Positions 40,775 through 50,273 of a stretch of DNA of 52,196 nucleotides are shown piece by piece; position 1 is the first letter of the stretch; each line of letters begins with the position of its first letter. Made by a program: the position numbers and the translations under genes. The stretch is from Candidatus Saganbacteria bacterium CG08_land_8_20_14_0_20_45_16 (lineage in GTDB: Bacteria; Margulisbacteria; WOR-1; O2-12-FULL-45-9). Under the pieces are notes generated by a model, which saw only the letters and a list, made by a program, of their open reading frames with translations, searched no databases and was not told where the DNA came from. The DNA lies in NCBI GenBank assembly GCA_002774365.1, contig PEYM01000002.1, forward strand, positions 1 to 52,196, read 5' to 3'.

Positions 40775-42492
40775 GCCTTGTTATTAAATTGAATTGCGTA
40801 GAGATATTTATAGAGCCCGTCTTTTTGTAGCAGTTCTTGATGCGAGCCAATCTCCAAGATTTGTTTATTATCAATGACCACAATCCGATTAGCGTGCTCT
40901 ACGGCGTAAAGCCGGTGGGCAATAATAAAAGTCGTGCGGCCTTTCATTAGTCGTTCTAAGGCATCTCGGATCAAACTTTCGGTCTCTGCGTCAAGAGAAG
41001 AAGTGGCCTCGTCTAAAATTAAAATTCTGGGATCTCTTAGAATTGCCCTAGCAATTGCAACCCGCTGTCGCTCGCCACCAGAGAGCCGACTGCCGCGCTC
41101 TGCCACCTGCGTTTCATATTTTTTTGGCAAGCTGTTAATAAAGTCGTGAATATTGGCAAACTTGGCAGCCTCGATAATCTCTGCTTCGCTTGCGTTGGGC
41201 CGGCCATAAGCGATGTTGTCTTTAATGGTACCTGAAAAAAGCGCGATTTCTTGGGGGACCACGGCAATCTGCTTTCTAAGGCTCTCAAGCTTGGCTGTCT
41301 TAATATCTTGGCCATCAACTAATATCCTGCCGCTAGTTGGGTCGTAAAATCTGAGCAACAAGCTGGTGAGCGTGCTTTTGCCAGCCCCGGTCCGGCCAAC
41401 CAAGGCAATGATTTCGCCTGGCTTAACTTTTAGATTGATGTTTTGCAAGACTTCCTCATTCTCATAAGCAAAAGAGATGTTTTCAAAATTAATCTCTCCA
41501 TTTATCCTAGGGAGTTTCTTGGCTCCAGGTAAGTCAGCAATTGAGGGCTTAACATCCAAGACCTCAAAAATTCTCTTAGTTGAAGCCATGCCTTGTTGAA
41601 TAATACTGTACGCCTTGCTCAAAGTGTTACCTGGGTCAGTCATTATTCCTAGGGCCGTGGCAAAAGAGATAAGTTGAGGCAAGGACAAGCTGCCGCTGAT
41701 GATTTCTCGGCCGCCAAACCAGACAATCCCAACCACAGCAATGGTTTGCAAGAGCGCAATAACTGGATTTTGCGTGGCCAGGATCTGGACGGCTCGCATG
41801 CTAATGTCAAAGGATTTTTCGGTTTTACCTTTGAATTTTGCCAACTCTTCTTTTTCCATGGCAAATGACTTAACCGTCTTGACCTGAGAGATGGTTTCTT
41901 GCAGGTGAGAGGTGATGTCAGCGGCTTTTTGCTGGACCCCTTCGCTGATCTCTCGGATCTCTTTGGCAAAGATGCGGATTACTTGGACAATGAGGGGGAG
42001 GGCGACCAAGGTCAAAAGCGAGAGCTGCCAGTTTAGCCAAAAAATATAGCCCATCAGGCCGAGCAAGAGGAGCGAATGTGGGATCAGGGTGACAAAACCA
42101 GTAAAGAGGGTGGCTTGCAAGGTTTGGATATCGTTCATTACTCGCGAGACCAGTTCTCCGGTGTTCCATTTAGCATAGAAATCAAGAGAGAGATCTTGCA
42201 AATGTTCGTAGACTTGATTGCGCAGGTCAACGATGATCCTTTGGGCCACAAAATAAGACAAATATTCTTGGCCATATTGGAACAAGCCTTTAAGCACGAA
42301 CAAGCCAATCATCCCCAGGGCTGAAAGATTGAGCAGGAACATGTTTTTATCTTCAATCAATTGGAAGATATAGCCGACCAAGGGGGCAATCAAGAGGGTG
42401 GTGCTTGTAACCAATGCAGTACAAATGGTCCCGCCAATGATTTGGGAATAGTAGGGTTTGATGAATTTAAGCAATCTAGCGTATAATTTCAT
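40771..42492 (-). CDS. MsbA-like ABC transporter (fused permease-ATPase)
   Basis: The protein has 573 aa. An N-terminal six-helix permease domain is followed by an ATPase with Walker A ALVGRTGAGKSTLTS, signature RLSGGERQRVAIARAIL, Walker B ILILDEATSSLD and the H-loop IIAHRL. Half-transporters of this length form homodimers; MsbA flips lipid A-core across the inner membrane. It lies between LpxB-like and LpxL-like genes, overlapping both. That context favours glycolipid export over drug efflux. Confidence 0.85.
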   Translation of the reverse strand: MKLYARLLKFIKPYYSQIIGGTICTALVTSTTLLIAPLVGYIFQLIEDKNMFLLNLSALGMIGLFVLKGLFQYGQEYLSYFVAQRIIVDLRNQVYEHLQDLSLDFYAKWNTGELVSRVMNDIQTLQATLFTGFVTLIPHSLLLLGLMGYIFWLNWQLSLLTLVALPLIVQVIRIFAKEIREISEGVQQKAADITSHLQETISQVKTVKSFAMEKEELAKFKGKTEKSFDISMRAVQILATQNPVIALLQTIAVVGIVWFGGREIISGSLSLPQLISFATALGIMTDPGNTLSKAYSIIQQGMASTKRIFEVLDVKPSIADLPGAKKLPRINGEINFENISFAYENEEVLQNINLKVKPGEIIALVGRTGAGKSTLTSLLLRFYDPTSGRILVDGQDIKTAKLESLRKQIAVVPQEIALFSGTIKDNIAYGRPNASEAEIIEAAKFANIHDFINSLPKKYETQVAERGSRLSGGERQRVAIARAILRDPRILILDEATSSLDAETESLIRDALERLMKGRTTFIIAHRLYAVEHANRIVVIDNKQILEIGSHQELLQKDGLYKYLYAIQFNNKA

Positions 42493-43573
42493 TTATTTCC
42501 TCTGTGATTTTAGCGGCTGCGCCAGCTGCTCCCATGGTGGCTAGCAGCTCAGCAGACATCTTTTCCCTCTTTGGTTTATCTTTTAACAGAGCAATAACCT
42601 TATTAGCTACCTCTTGCGGATCTATTACACCTCGTATCTCTTCAACAATCTCCTGGTCTGCCTTGATATTAGGCAAAGCAAAAAAGCGGGTTTGTTTGTT
42701 CATTATCTCGGCAAACTTCTTTTTAAGCCTGATCCCAAAATAGGGGATTTTGGAAATATAGTGGGCAATCCCCTCAAGCGGGATAACGTCTATGTTGTCC
42801 AGCGGGAAAACCACCAGCATCGGGATCCCCCTGGCGGCTAGTCTGGCAGTATTTGTGCCTGGAATAGTAATAACCAGTTCTGAATTATGCGCTTCTTCAA
42901 ACGAGATCATCTTTGCCTCTGGAATTTCTATTGCCTTCTCAAATGGCGAATCAACAATTTGACATTTGACATTTTTAATTTGACATTTGATCTCTTGAAT
43001 TATTTTGGTATAGATCGGGGTAGTGTGCTTGATTTGCCAGGCACGGCTCCCAGGCATAAAAGTGATGACGTTTTCTTCCGGCTGCCATTTGGGCATGCTT
43101 GAGACTGAATCAACCATTAAATTGCCGACAATTTCCAGTTTGTCTTTGAGTAAACTGCGGCGGTCAAGCTTTTGTTGTGACTGAATGTCCGGGCAAAAGA
43201 ACTTTTTGTAAAAACCAACCCAGCCAATGTAATCCTGGACATAGGCGTAGGCCGGATATTTTAGTTTCTTAGCGATTAGAACGGCGTGGGCCAGGTCGCC
43301 GCCCAAAAAAAGAACTGTTCCCTGGCTGGAAAAATCAATTTTCGGCTTTTGGTTCTTGAGGATCCAGCTTTTGTATTCTTTTTGGGTAATGGTTTGGGTA
43401 ATACCCTTAATGGTCCTGATATATTCCAGCTCTTTGCCGCTGGTGTATTGGCAGGGGGTAAGGACTAGAAATATCCGTCTAGTAGGGTTCTGGGCATATA
43501 TTGTTTCAGCCACAGGCTTGGCTAAGGCTGAAAGTTCTCCAGGGCTATTAACGACGATAACAATATCAGGCAT
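42476..43573 (-). CDS. LpxB-like (GT19) disaccharide synthase
   Basis: The protein has 365 aa. MPDIVIVVNSPGELSALAKPVA, VLFLGGDLAHAVLIAKKLKYPAYAY, VGNLMVDSV, ITFMPGSRAWQIKHT and ITIPGTNTARLAARGIPMLVVFPL follow the LpxB layout, though divergent (the usual E/S-GE start is here SPGELS). It is the first gene of the four-gene lipid A-like operon. TATAAT lies 7 nt before the ATG. The stretch IKCQIKNVKCQIV near residue 200 is encoded by a heptamer array inserted in a loop before the acceptor domain ends. Confidence 0.75.
   Translation of the reverse strand: MPDIVIVVNSPGELSALAKPVAETIYAQNPTRRIFLVLTPCQYTSGKELEYIRTIKGITQTITQKEYKSWILKNQKPKIDFSSQGTVLFLGGDLAHAVLIAKKLKYPAYAYVQDYIGWVGFYKKFFCPDIQSQQKLDRRSLLKDKLEIVGNLMVDSVSSMPKWQPEENVITFMPGSRAWQIKHTTPIYTKIIQEIKCQIKNVKCQIVDSPFEKAIEIPEAKMISFEEAHNSELVITIPGTNTARLAARGIPMLVVFPLDNIDVIPLEGIAHYISKIPYFGIRLKKKFAEIMNKQTRFFALPNIKADQEIVEEIRGVIDPQEVANKVIALLKDKPKREKMSAELLATMGAAGAAAKITEEINEIIR
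42958..42992 (-). repeat. heptanucleotide array in the LpxB-like gene
   Basis: Plus strand TTTGACA, TTTGACA, TTTTTAA, TTTGACA, TTTGATC; 35 bp in 7-bp phase. The same units (TTTGACA/TTTTTAA) occur in the barrel-protein gene at 15956-15985. Confidence 0.8.
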
Positions 43574-43580
43574 AGCTTTT

Positions 43581-43586
43581 ATTATA
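43581..43586 (-). promoter_or_regulatory. -10 box of the lipid A-like operon, leaderless
   Basis: Minus strand TATAAT, ending 7 nt before ATG 43573. The bases before it (CGA) lack the TG extension; no convincing -35 was seen. Confidence 0.5.
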
Positions 43587-43632
43587 TCGAAAAACTGAAA
43601 TTTTAGCCAATAGCTAACGAGATAAAGTTACA

Positions 43633-44226
43633 ATGCACAGGATAGTTAATTATAACCGACCTATTTTTGATCGAGGTTTGTCTAGTTGGCAAGCTCGTTT
43701 TAAAGGTTCTAGCAATCCACCTTTAGTGAGTTTGCGTAGGAGAAAGGCCGAGGTTGCTTCTTTTTTAAGAGCTATTCAAAACTATCGCCGAATGCCGATT
43801 GGAGCAGGAAAGTTTACTTCTGGGGTCAAGGGTGATTATAAGGTAAAAGCAAATGAACGTTTTGCGTTTATGGGGTATTTTGAATTCTTGACCGCGAAGG
43901 TTTATGCGTCTTGCCCCAAGTCCAAGCCCAATCCCATAAATGCGGAAATTAATCTTATTTTTTCCAAAGTGTTCGAGCTAATGGACGGCTTGCAAAAAAC
44001 AGTCTTTGATAAAGTCCTGCTGGATGTTTTCCTACTTGGATATGTGCTAGGAACTGACTCGACTAAACTTGATCGAGCCAGCGAGGAATACAGAGCTTTT
44101 GCTGCTAAAATGGACCCTGTTTGCCAAAAGCATAGTTGGGAGACGATCAGGGTGATGAAGCAAATTGATCACGAGCTTGACCGATTGCTTGCTTTGTTTG
44201 GTTTGACTGTTGATTCGAAGTTCTAA
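43633..44226 (+). CDS. hypothetical protein, 197 aa
   Basis: The family is not recognised. It has a basic N-terminal third (WQARFKGSSNPPLVSLRRRKAEV) and a helical remainder (FSKVFELMDGLQKTVFDKVLLDVFLLGYVLG), with no signal peptide or known motif. There is no ribosome-binding site; GATAAA 6 nt before the ATG is a weak leaderless-type box. The 3' end overlaps thrC by 4 bp, convergently. Confidence 0.5.
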   Translation: MHRIVNYNRPIFDRGLSSWQARFKGSSNPPLVSLRRRKAEVASFLRAIQNYRRMPIGAGKFTSGVKGDYKVKANERFAFMGYFEFLTAKVYASCPKSKPNPINAEINLIFSKVFELMDGLQKTVFDKVLLDVFLLGYVLGTDSTKLDRASEEYRAFAAKMDPVCQKHSWETIRVMKQIDHELDRLLALFGLTVDSKF

Positions 44227-45272
44227 TAGTCTAGTCTTTTTGCTACTTCAGCTGCCTTGCAGGGGATACGAGTTGGCTTTTCCCCATATTTAATAGCATT
44301 GTCAGGATCTTTTAAGCCGTGGCCAGTTAAAACACAAACCACAGTTGCGCCAACAGAAACTTTACCTGCTTTGACAGATTTTAGAAGTCCGGCCACAGAC
44401 GCAGCCGAGGCTGGTTCGCAGAAGATACCTTCTTTGGCGGCGATCATTTTGTATGCTTCAATAATTTCCTTGTCAGAGACCATATCAATAAAACCGCCAG
44501 AGTCTTGGGCCGCGGCTTCGGCCTGTTTCCAGCTCGCAGGATTGCCGATCCTAATCGCGGTGGCTAGTGTTTCCGGCTTTTCAATAATATGGCCGCGGAC
44601 AATTGGGGCGGCACCTTCAGCCTGAAAACCAATCATCTTGGGCAATTTATTGATCTTGCCTGCCTTTTTGTATTCAGTATAACCCTTCCAATAAGCCGTG
44701 ATGTTGCCGGCATTGCCAACTGGGATAGCGTGAAAGTCAGGCACTGCCTCAAGTTGATTGCAAATTTCAAAAGCCCCTGTTTTTTGCCCCTCAATTCTGA
44801 ATGGATTGATTGAGTTAACAATTTCAACTGGATATTTTTTCCCCATTTCACGAACAAGCTCGAGGGCTTGATCGAAATTACCATCAACCTCAAAAACCTT
44901 GGCCCCGTGCAGAATCGCTTGCGAAAGTTTGCCCAGGGCGATCTTACCCTTGGGAATAATGACAATGCAATCCATTCCAGCGCGAACAGAATAAGCCGCA
45001 GCCGAGGCCGAGGTGTTACCTGTAGAGGCGCAAATCACTGCCTTGCAACCTTTTTCCGCGGCTTTGGAAATTGCCAGGCACATCCCACGATCCTTGAATG
45101 AACCAGTTGGGTTGGCTCCTTCGTATTTAAGATAAACTTGGCAGTTAGTCAGCTTGGAAAGATGTTCAGCTGGGAGTAGTGGGGTGTTCCCCTCATAAAA
45201 AGTAACAATGGGGGTCTTTTCAGTAACAGGGAGATATTCTTGGTACTCTTTGACAACGCCTTGCCAATGCAT
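44223..45272 (-). CDS. thrC: threonine synthase
   Basis: This PLP enzyme converts O-phosphohomoserine to threonine. The 349-aa protein is of the short class. The PLP lysine is in ANPTGSFKDRGM near residue 60, with CASTGNTSASAAAYSVRAG for the phosphate loop and VGNAGNITAYWKGY. Length is typical of the short bacterial and archaeal form. It is preceded by a clean extended -10 box only 6 nt from the ATG. No other thr genes are in the window. Confidence 0.93.
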   Translation of the reverse strand: MHWQGVVKEYQEYLPVTEKTPIVTFYEGNTPLLPAEHLSKLTNCQVYLKYEGANPTGSFKDRGMCLAISKAAEKGCKAVICASTGNTSASAAAYSVRAGMDCIVIIPKGKIALGKLSQAILHGAKVFEVDGNFDQALELVREMGKKYPVEIVNSINPFRIEGQKTGAFEICNQLEAVPDFHAIPVGNAGNITAYWKGYTEYKKAGKINKLPKMIGFQAEGAAPIVRGHIIEKPETLATAIRIGNPASWKQAEAAAQDSGGFIDMVSDKEIIEAYKMIAAKEGIFCEPASAASVAGLLKSVKAGKVSVGATVVCVLTGHGLKDPDNAIKYGEKPTRIPCKAAEVAKRLDY

Positions 45273-45278
45273 GGGGCA

Positions 45279-45287
45279 ATTATAACA
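45279..45287 (-). promoter_or_regulatory. extended -10 promoter of thrC, leaderless
   Basis: Minus strand TGTTATAAT, a perfect extended -10, ending 6 nt before ATG 45272. The intervening TGCCCC is not a ribosome-binding site. Confidence 0.7.
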
Positions 45288-45301
45288 TGAGGAATAAAAC
45301 T

Positions 45302-45778
45302 CTAAAAGCGAATATCTTTAGGGATTGGGATTTGGCCGGTAGCCTTGAGCGGGGCCGTAAGACCAAGTTCTAACAATTTAATCTCCAGTGTCCCTTCGAT
45401 CTGGTAAGTAAGCTCTTTTCCGCCTTTGGCCAAGGCGGCAAGAACTCCTAAGCTGGTGCCAAACAATTTATCATAGCTGATCATTACTGGGATGGTAATA
45501 ATTTTTTTGCTGTTAGCAGGGATATTAAAGCCGGGTTTAGTTTCGCTAATAAATTCCTGGTCATTGATAAATATCTTATATTGGTATTTGGTCAGGTCTA
45601 TGGCGAGTGAGTTGGGGTTTTCAACGGAAAAAAGAAAAGACAGCTCAAGTCCTTGCCGTGTGACCTTGCTAAGGTTATAGTTAATAAAATCCACCTTGGG
45701 TGGTTGTGGCTCAAAGCAACCGATCAAAGAAAGCCCAATAAAAGCCAACAGAAAAATGAGGAGCATTTTTTTGATCAT
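45302..45778 (-). CDS. LEA14-type lipoprotein
   Basis: The protein has 158 aa from ATG 45778 (MIKKMLLIFLLAFIGLSLIGC). An ATG at 45814 would add 12 residues upstream of the signal and overlaps the promoter. The lipobox LSLIGC gives a lipid-anchored Cys20-21. The mature part FSVENPNSLAIDLTKYQYKIFINDQEF ... NIPANSKKIITIPVMISYDKLF is the LEA_2/WHy pattern of a beta-sandwich found in stress proteins. The role is probably envelope stress; inferred only from the fold. Confidence 0.8.
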   Translation of the reverse strand: MIKKMLLIFLLAFIGLSLIGCFEPQPPKVDFINYNLSKVTRQGLELSFLFSVENPNSLAIDLTKYQYKIFINDQEFISETKPGFNIPANSKKIITIPVMISYDKLFGTSLGVLAALAKGGKELTYQIEGTLEIKLLELGLTAPLKATGQIPIPKDIRF

Positions 45779-45785
45779 GCCATTG

Positions 45786-45794
45786 AATATAACA
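45786..45794 (-). promoter_or_regulatory. extended -10 promoter of the LEA14-type lipoprotein gene, leaderless
   Basis: Minus strand TGTTATATT, ending 7 nt before ATG 45778. This position also argues for the shorter start. Confidence 0.6.
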
Positions 45795-45851
45795 AATCTA
45801 GCTGGGAGATGCAAGAATAGCTAGCCTTGCCTGGAAAACCTGGGCTGCTCG

Positions 45852-45860
45852 TGATAAAAT
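45852..45860 (+). promoter_or_regulatory. extended -10 promoter of ileS, leaderless
   Basis: TGATAAAAT ends 6 nt before ATG 45867. The intervening AAAACT holds no ribosome-binding site, and no T-box leader is possible with this layout. Confidence 0.65.
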
Positions 45861-45866
45861 AAAACT

Positions 45867-48698
45867 ATGGAGTATAAAAAGACTTTAAACCTGCCGCAAA
45901 CCGACTTTCCTATCCGGGCTAAACTAGCTGAAATCGAAGCGGAAATGACAGCTTTTTGGGCCAAGCAAGATGTTTATCATCAAATGGGGAAGAGATTCGA
46001 CCTTCGAAATTCGAAAGCCGATAGTCGTTATATTCTCCATGATGGCCCACCATATCCCAACGGAGATATTCACCTGGGCCACGCGCTCAACAAAATCCTC
46101 AAAGATATAATTGTTAAGTATAAATCTATGCAAGGGTTTTATGCTCCTTATGTTCCTGGTTGGGACTGCCACGGTTTACCCATTGAAACTCAGTTGATTA
46201 AAGACTTAGGTGAGGACGAGAGAAATAAATTTCGAGAGCCTGCTCACAAAGTTGAATTTCGGAAAAGATGCAAAGAGTACGCCCTAAAATATGTTGATTT
46301 GCAAAGGACGGAATTTAAGCGCTTGGGGATTTTTGGCGAATGGGACAAGCCGTATTTAACAATTAATTATGAATATGAAGCTAAAATTATTGAGCTTTTC
46401 GGGGTCTTAGCTGAAAAGGGTTATATCTATCGCGGGTTAAAGCCAATCCATTGGTGTCCGCATTGTGAGACAGCTTTAGCCGAGGCTGAGATTGAGTATG
46501 AGGATGATAAGTCGCCGTCGATTTTTGTCAGATTTAAGGTTTCAAGGGACCAGGGTACCAAGGGATCAAAGGACTGGATGCCTCGAAACCTTGATCCCTC
46601 GATGCCTCTTTCTTTAGTGATTTGGACCACAACACCATGGACCTTGCCGGCTAATGTGGCGATTGCTGCTCATCCGGAATATGAATATGTTTTTTTAAAA
46701 TCCGAAATCCTAAATCCTAAATCCGAACAAGGAGAGGTATATATTATTGCCGAGGGGTTGGTTGAGGAGTTTGTTAAGAAATTAGAGCTTAAGGAATATA
46801 AAATTATTGGCAAGATGTCAGGAAAAAATCTTGAAGGGGTCAAATACCAGCACCCCTTTATTGAGCGCGAAGGTCAGGTGGTACTTGATACTTATGTCAC
46901 GCTAGAACAGGGGACAGGCTTGGTCCACATTGCGCCAGGACATGGGATGGAAGACTACGGGGTCGGCTTAAAATACAAGCTTCCAATTGTGATGCCGGTT
47001 AATGCCATGGGGCATTTTGACAGCTCGGTCCCAGATTTTATCCAGGGGAAATTTTATGCTGGCGCTAATAAAATCATTACTGAAAAAATGCAGCAAGATG
47101 GCTCGCTTTTAAAGCTTGAATTCATGAAGCATTCATACCCACATTGCTGGCGTTGCAAAAAACCAGTGATCTTCCGCGCGACCGAGCAGTGGTTTGTTTC
47201 AGTGGACCATAATAATATGCGTGGAGAAGCGCTCAAGGCTATTGGTCACACTAAGTGGTTTCCGGCCTGGGGGGAGAACAGAATTCGTGGGATGGTTGAA
47301 GGTCGGCCTGACTGGTGTATTTCGCGTCAGCGCAGTTGGGGGGTGCCGATCCCTGTTTTCTATTGCCAAAAATGCCAGAAACCACACATGACTGGTGAGT
47401 TTAATCAGGCAATTATTAAATTAGTTAAAGAACACGGGACTAATGGTTGGTTTGCCAAAGAGGTCAAAGATATCTTGCCGGCCAATCTTAAATGCGATTG
47501 CGGCGGCACTGAATTTACCAAAGAAACAGATATTCTTGATGTCTGGTTTGAGTCTGGTTCGTCTCATGCGGCCGTGCTGGAGCAAAGAGCCGATCTTAGC
47601 TGGCCAGCTGATCTATATCTTGAAGGCTCTGACCAACATCGTGGCTGGTTTCAAACTTCGCTCTTGCTTGGTATTGGTTATAAAGGCAAGGCCCCATTTA
47701 AGGCGGTCTTAACCCACGGGTTTACAGTTGATGATAAGGGCAAGAAAATGAGCAAGTCTTTGGGCAATGTGATTTCGCCTCAGGAAGTTGTTAAGGAGTA
47801 TGGGGCGGATATTTTGCGGCTGTGGGTTGCCTCGACTGATTTCCGCAATGATATGGCGGCCTCGCAAAATATCTTAAAACAAGTGCGCGAGGCGTATCTT
47901 AAGATTCGTAATACTTGTCGGTTTCTTTTGAGTAATTTGGGGGATTTTAATTGCGAGCCACGAGCCACGAGCCACGAGTTACTAGAGATCGACAGATGGA
48001 TCTTGTTAAAGCTTAATCGTTTGATTGAGCTGGTAACTAAGGCTTATGATAGCTTTGAATTTCATGTTGTCTATCACTCGCTCTATGATTTTTGTGTTAA
48101 TGACTTGTCAGCTTTTTATCTAGATATGTCTAAAGACAGGCTTTATTGCGATGCTAAGGATGCGGTCTCTCGCACGTCTGCGCAATTTGCCATGCGAGAA
48201 ATCCTGATGGCGTTGATTAAGTTGATGTCGCCGGTACTTTCGTTTACAGCTGAGGATATTTATAAGTATGTAACCAGTAACCAGTTACCTGTAACCAGTG
48301 TGTTTTTGCTTGATTTTCCAAAAGTTGACAAGAAGTACCTTGATGAGCAGCTAGAGGCAAAGTGGGAAAAGATTTTAAAGCTAAGGGAAGAGGTTTATCA
48401 ATTAATTGAAAAGAAGCGGGCGGCCAAGGAAATTTCTGCTTCAGTTGAGGCTTTGGTTGAAATTGGGACAGAGGGCCGAGAGTGGCTAAAAGAGGTTGAG
48501 GCATTTTTGCCTATGGTCTTGATTGTTTCTCAGGTCAAACTTGTGGCAGGCAAGCAAATTGTGGTCAAACATGCTGATGGAAAAAAATGCGTTCGCTGTT
48601 GGCTCTGGAGTGAAACAGTTGGCCAAAACTCTAGTCACCCTGAGCTGTGTCAAAGATGTGCTAAGGTGGTCATGACTAAATTCGGGGATCAAGTATAG
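45867..48698 (+). CDS. ileS: isoleucyl-tRNA synthetase
   Basis: This enzyme charges tRNA-Ile and edits Val. The 943-aa protein has MEYKKTLNLPQTDFPIRAKL at the N-terminus, the HIGH motif as HLGH at residues 69-72, the CP1 editing domain (WTTTPWTLPANVAI), KMSKS at 627-631, and a C-terminal zinc site (KCVRCW ... LCQRC). Length and order are normal. Five degenerate 7- or 8-bp arrays lie in the frame (near residues 44-55, 224-248, 277-286, 696-705 and 802-811), all in places where loops are expected. The editing and catalytic motifs are intact, so the enzyme should work. Confidence 0.97.
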   Translation: MEYKKTLNLPQTDFPIRAKLAEIEAEMTAFWAKQDVYHQMGKRFDLRNSKADSRYILHDGPPYPNGDIHLGHALNKILKDIIVKYKSMQGFYAPYVPGWDCHGLPIETQLIKDLGEDERNKFREPAHKVEFRKRCKEYALKYVDLQRTEFKRLGIFGEWDKPYLTINYEYEAKIIELFGVLAEKGYIYRGLKPIHWCPHCETALAEAEIEYEDDKSPSIFVRFKVSRDQGTKGSKDWMPRNLDPSMPLSLVIWTTTPWTLPANVAIAAHPEYEYVFLKSEILNPKSEQGEVYIIAEGLVEEFVKKLELKEYKIIGKMSGKNLEGVKYQHPFIEREGQVVLDTYVTLEQGTGLVHIAPGHGMEDYGVGLKYKLPIVMPVNAMGHFDSSVPDFIQGKFYAGANKIITEKMQQDGSLLKLEFMKHSYPHCWRCKKPVIFRATEQWFVSVDHNNMRGEALKAIGHTKWFPAWGENRIRGMVEGRPDWCISRQRSWGVPIPVFYCQKCQKPHMTGEFNQAIIKLVKEHGTNGWFAKEVKDILPANLKCDCGGTEFTKETDILDVWFESGSSHAAVLEQRADLSWPADLYLEGSDQHRGWFQTSLLLGIGYKGKAPFKAVLTHGFTVDDKGKKMSKSLGNVISPQEVVKEYGADILRLWVASTDFRNDMAASQNILKQVREAYLKIRNTCRFLLSNLGDFNCEPRATSHELLEIDRWILLKLNRLIELVTKAYDSFEFHVVYHSLYDFCVNDLSAFYLDMSKDRLYCDAKDAVSRTSAQFAMREILMALIKLMSPVLSFTAEDIYKYVTSNQLPVTSVFLLDFPKVDKKYLDEQLEAKWEKILKLREEVYQLIEKKRAAKEISASVEALVEIGTEGREWLKEVEAFLPMVLIVSQVKLVAGKQIVVKHADGKKCVRCWLWSETVGQNSSHPELCQRCAKVVMTKFGDQV
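45996..46030 (+). repeat. heptanucleotide array 1 in ileS
   Basis: TTCGACC, TTCGAAA, TTCGAAA, GCCGATA, GTCGTTA: five units, 35 bp, just before the HIGH motif (residues about 44-55). Confidence 0.75.
46538..46609 (+). repeat. octanucleotide array 2 in ileS (9 units, 24 codons)
   Basis: Nine 8-bp units (GGTTTCAA, GGGACCAG, GGTACCAA, GGGATCAA, AGGACTGG, then ATGCCTCG, AAACCTTG, ATCCCTCG, ATGCCTCT), 72 bp or exactly 24 codons, at the entry of the editing domain. The two halves are partly inverted copies and could fold as a hairpin. Confidence 0.75.
46697..46731 (+). repeat. heptanucleotide array 3 in ileS
   Basis: AAAATCC, GAAATCC, TAAATCC, TAAATCC, GAACAAG; 7-bp phase within the editing domain (SEILNPKSEQG). 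Confidence 0.75.
47954..47981 (+). repeat. heptanucleotide array 4 in ileS
   Basis: CGAGCCA three times then CGAGTTA, 28 bp, in the linker between the catalytic core and the anticodon domain (CEPRATSHELL). Confidence 0.85.
48270..48297 (+). repeat. heptanucleotide array 5 in ileS
   Basis: GTAACCA, GTAACCA, GTTACCT, GTAACCA, 28 bp, in the anticodon-domain loop (VTSNQLPVTSV). Confidence 0.85.
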
Positions 48699-50233
<1,535 letters not shown>

Positions 50234-50238
50234 GATAA

Positions 50239-50273
50239 ATGTCAAATGACAAATTACAAATGACAAATGAAGG
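50239..50273 (+). repeat. heptanucleotide array at the start of the DUF5665-like gene
   Basis: ATGTCAA, ATGACAA, ATTACAA, ATGACAA, ATGAAGG; five units in 7-bp phase that supply the annotated start codon and another in-frame ATG. Confidence 0.8.

Noticed and set aside
42958-42992. TTGACA boxes in the TTTGACA/TTTTTAA arrays as promoters
   Set aside because: They lie inside reading frames, in a 7-bp phase that explains them as repeat units; no properly spaced -10 serves a downstream gene.
45779-45814. Upstream start for the LEA14-type lipoprotein
   Set aside because: It puts a non-signal stretch before the signal peptide and lies over the -10 box.
47199-47387. Minus-strand open frame within ileS
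   Set aside because: It is a shadow of a strongly conserved coding region, without a ribosome-binding site or recognisable product; the same holds for the other antisense frames in ileS, the MsbA-like gene and prfA.
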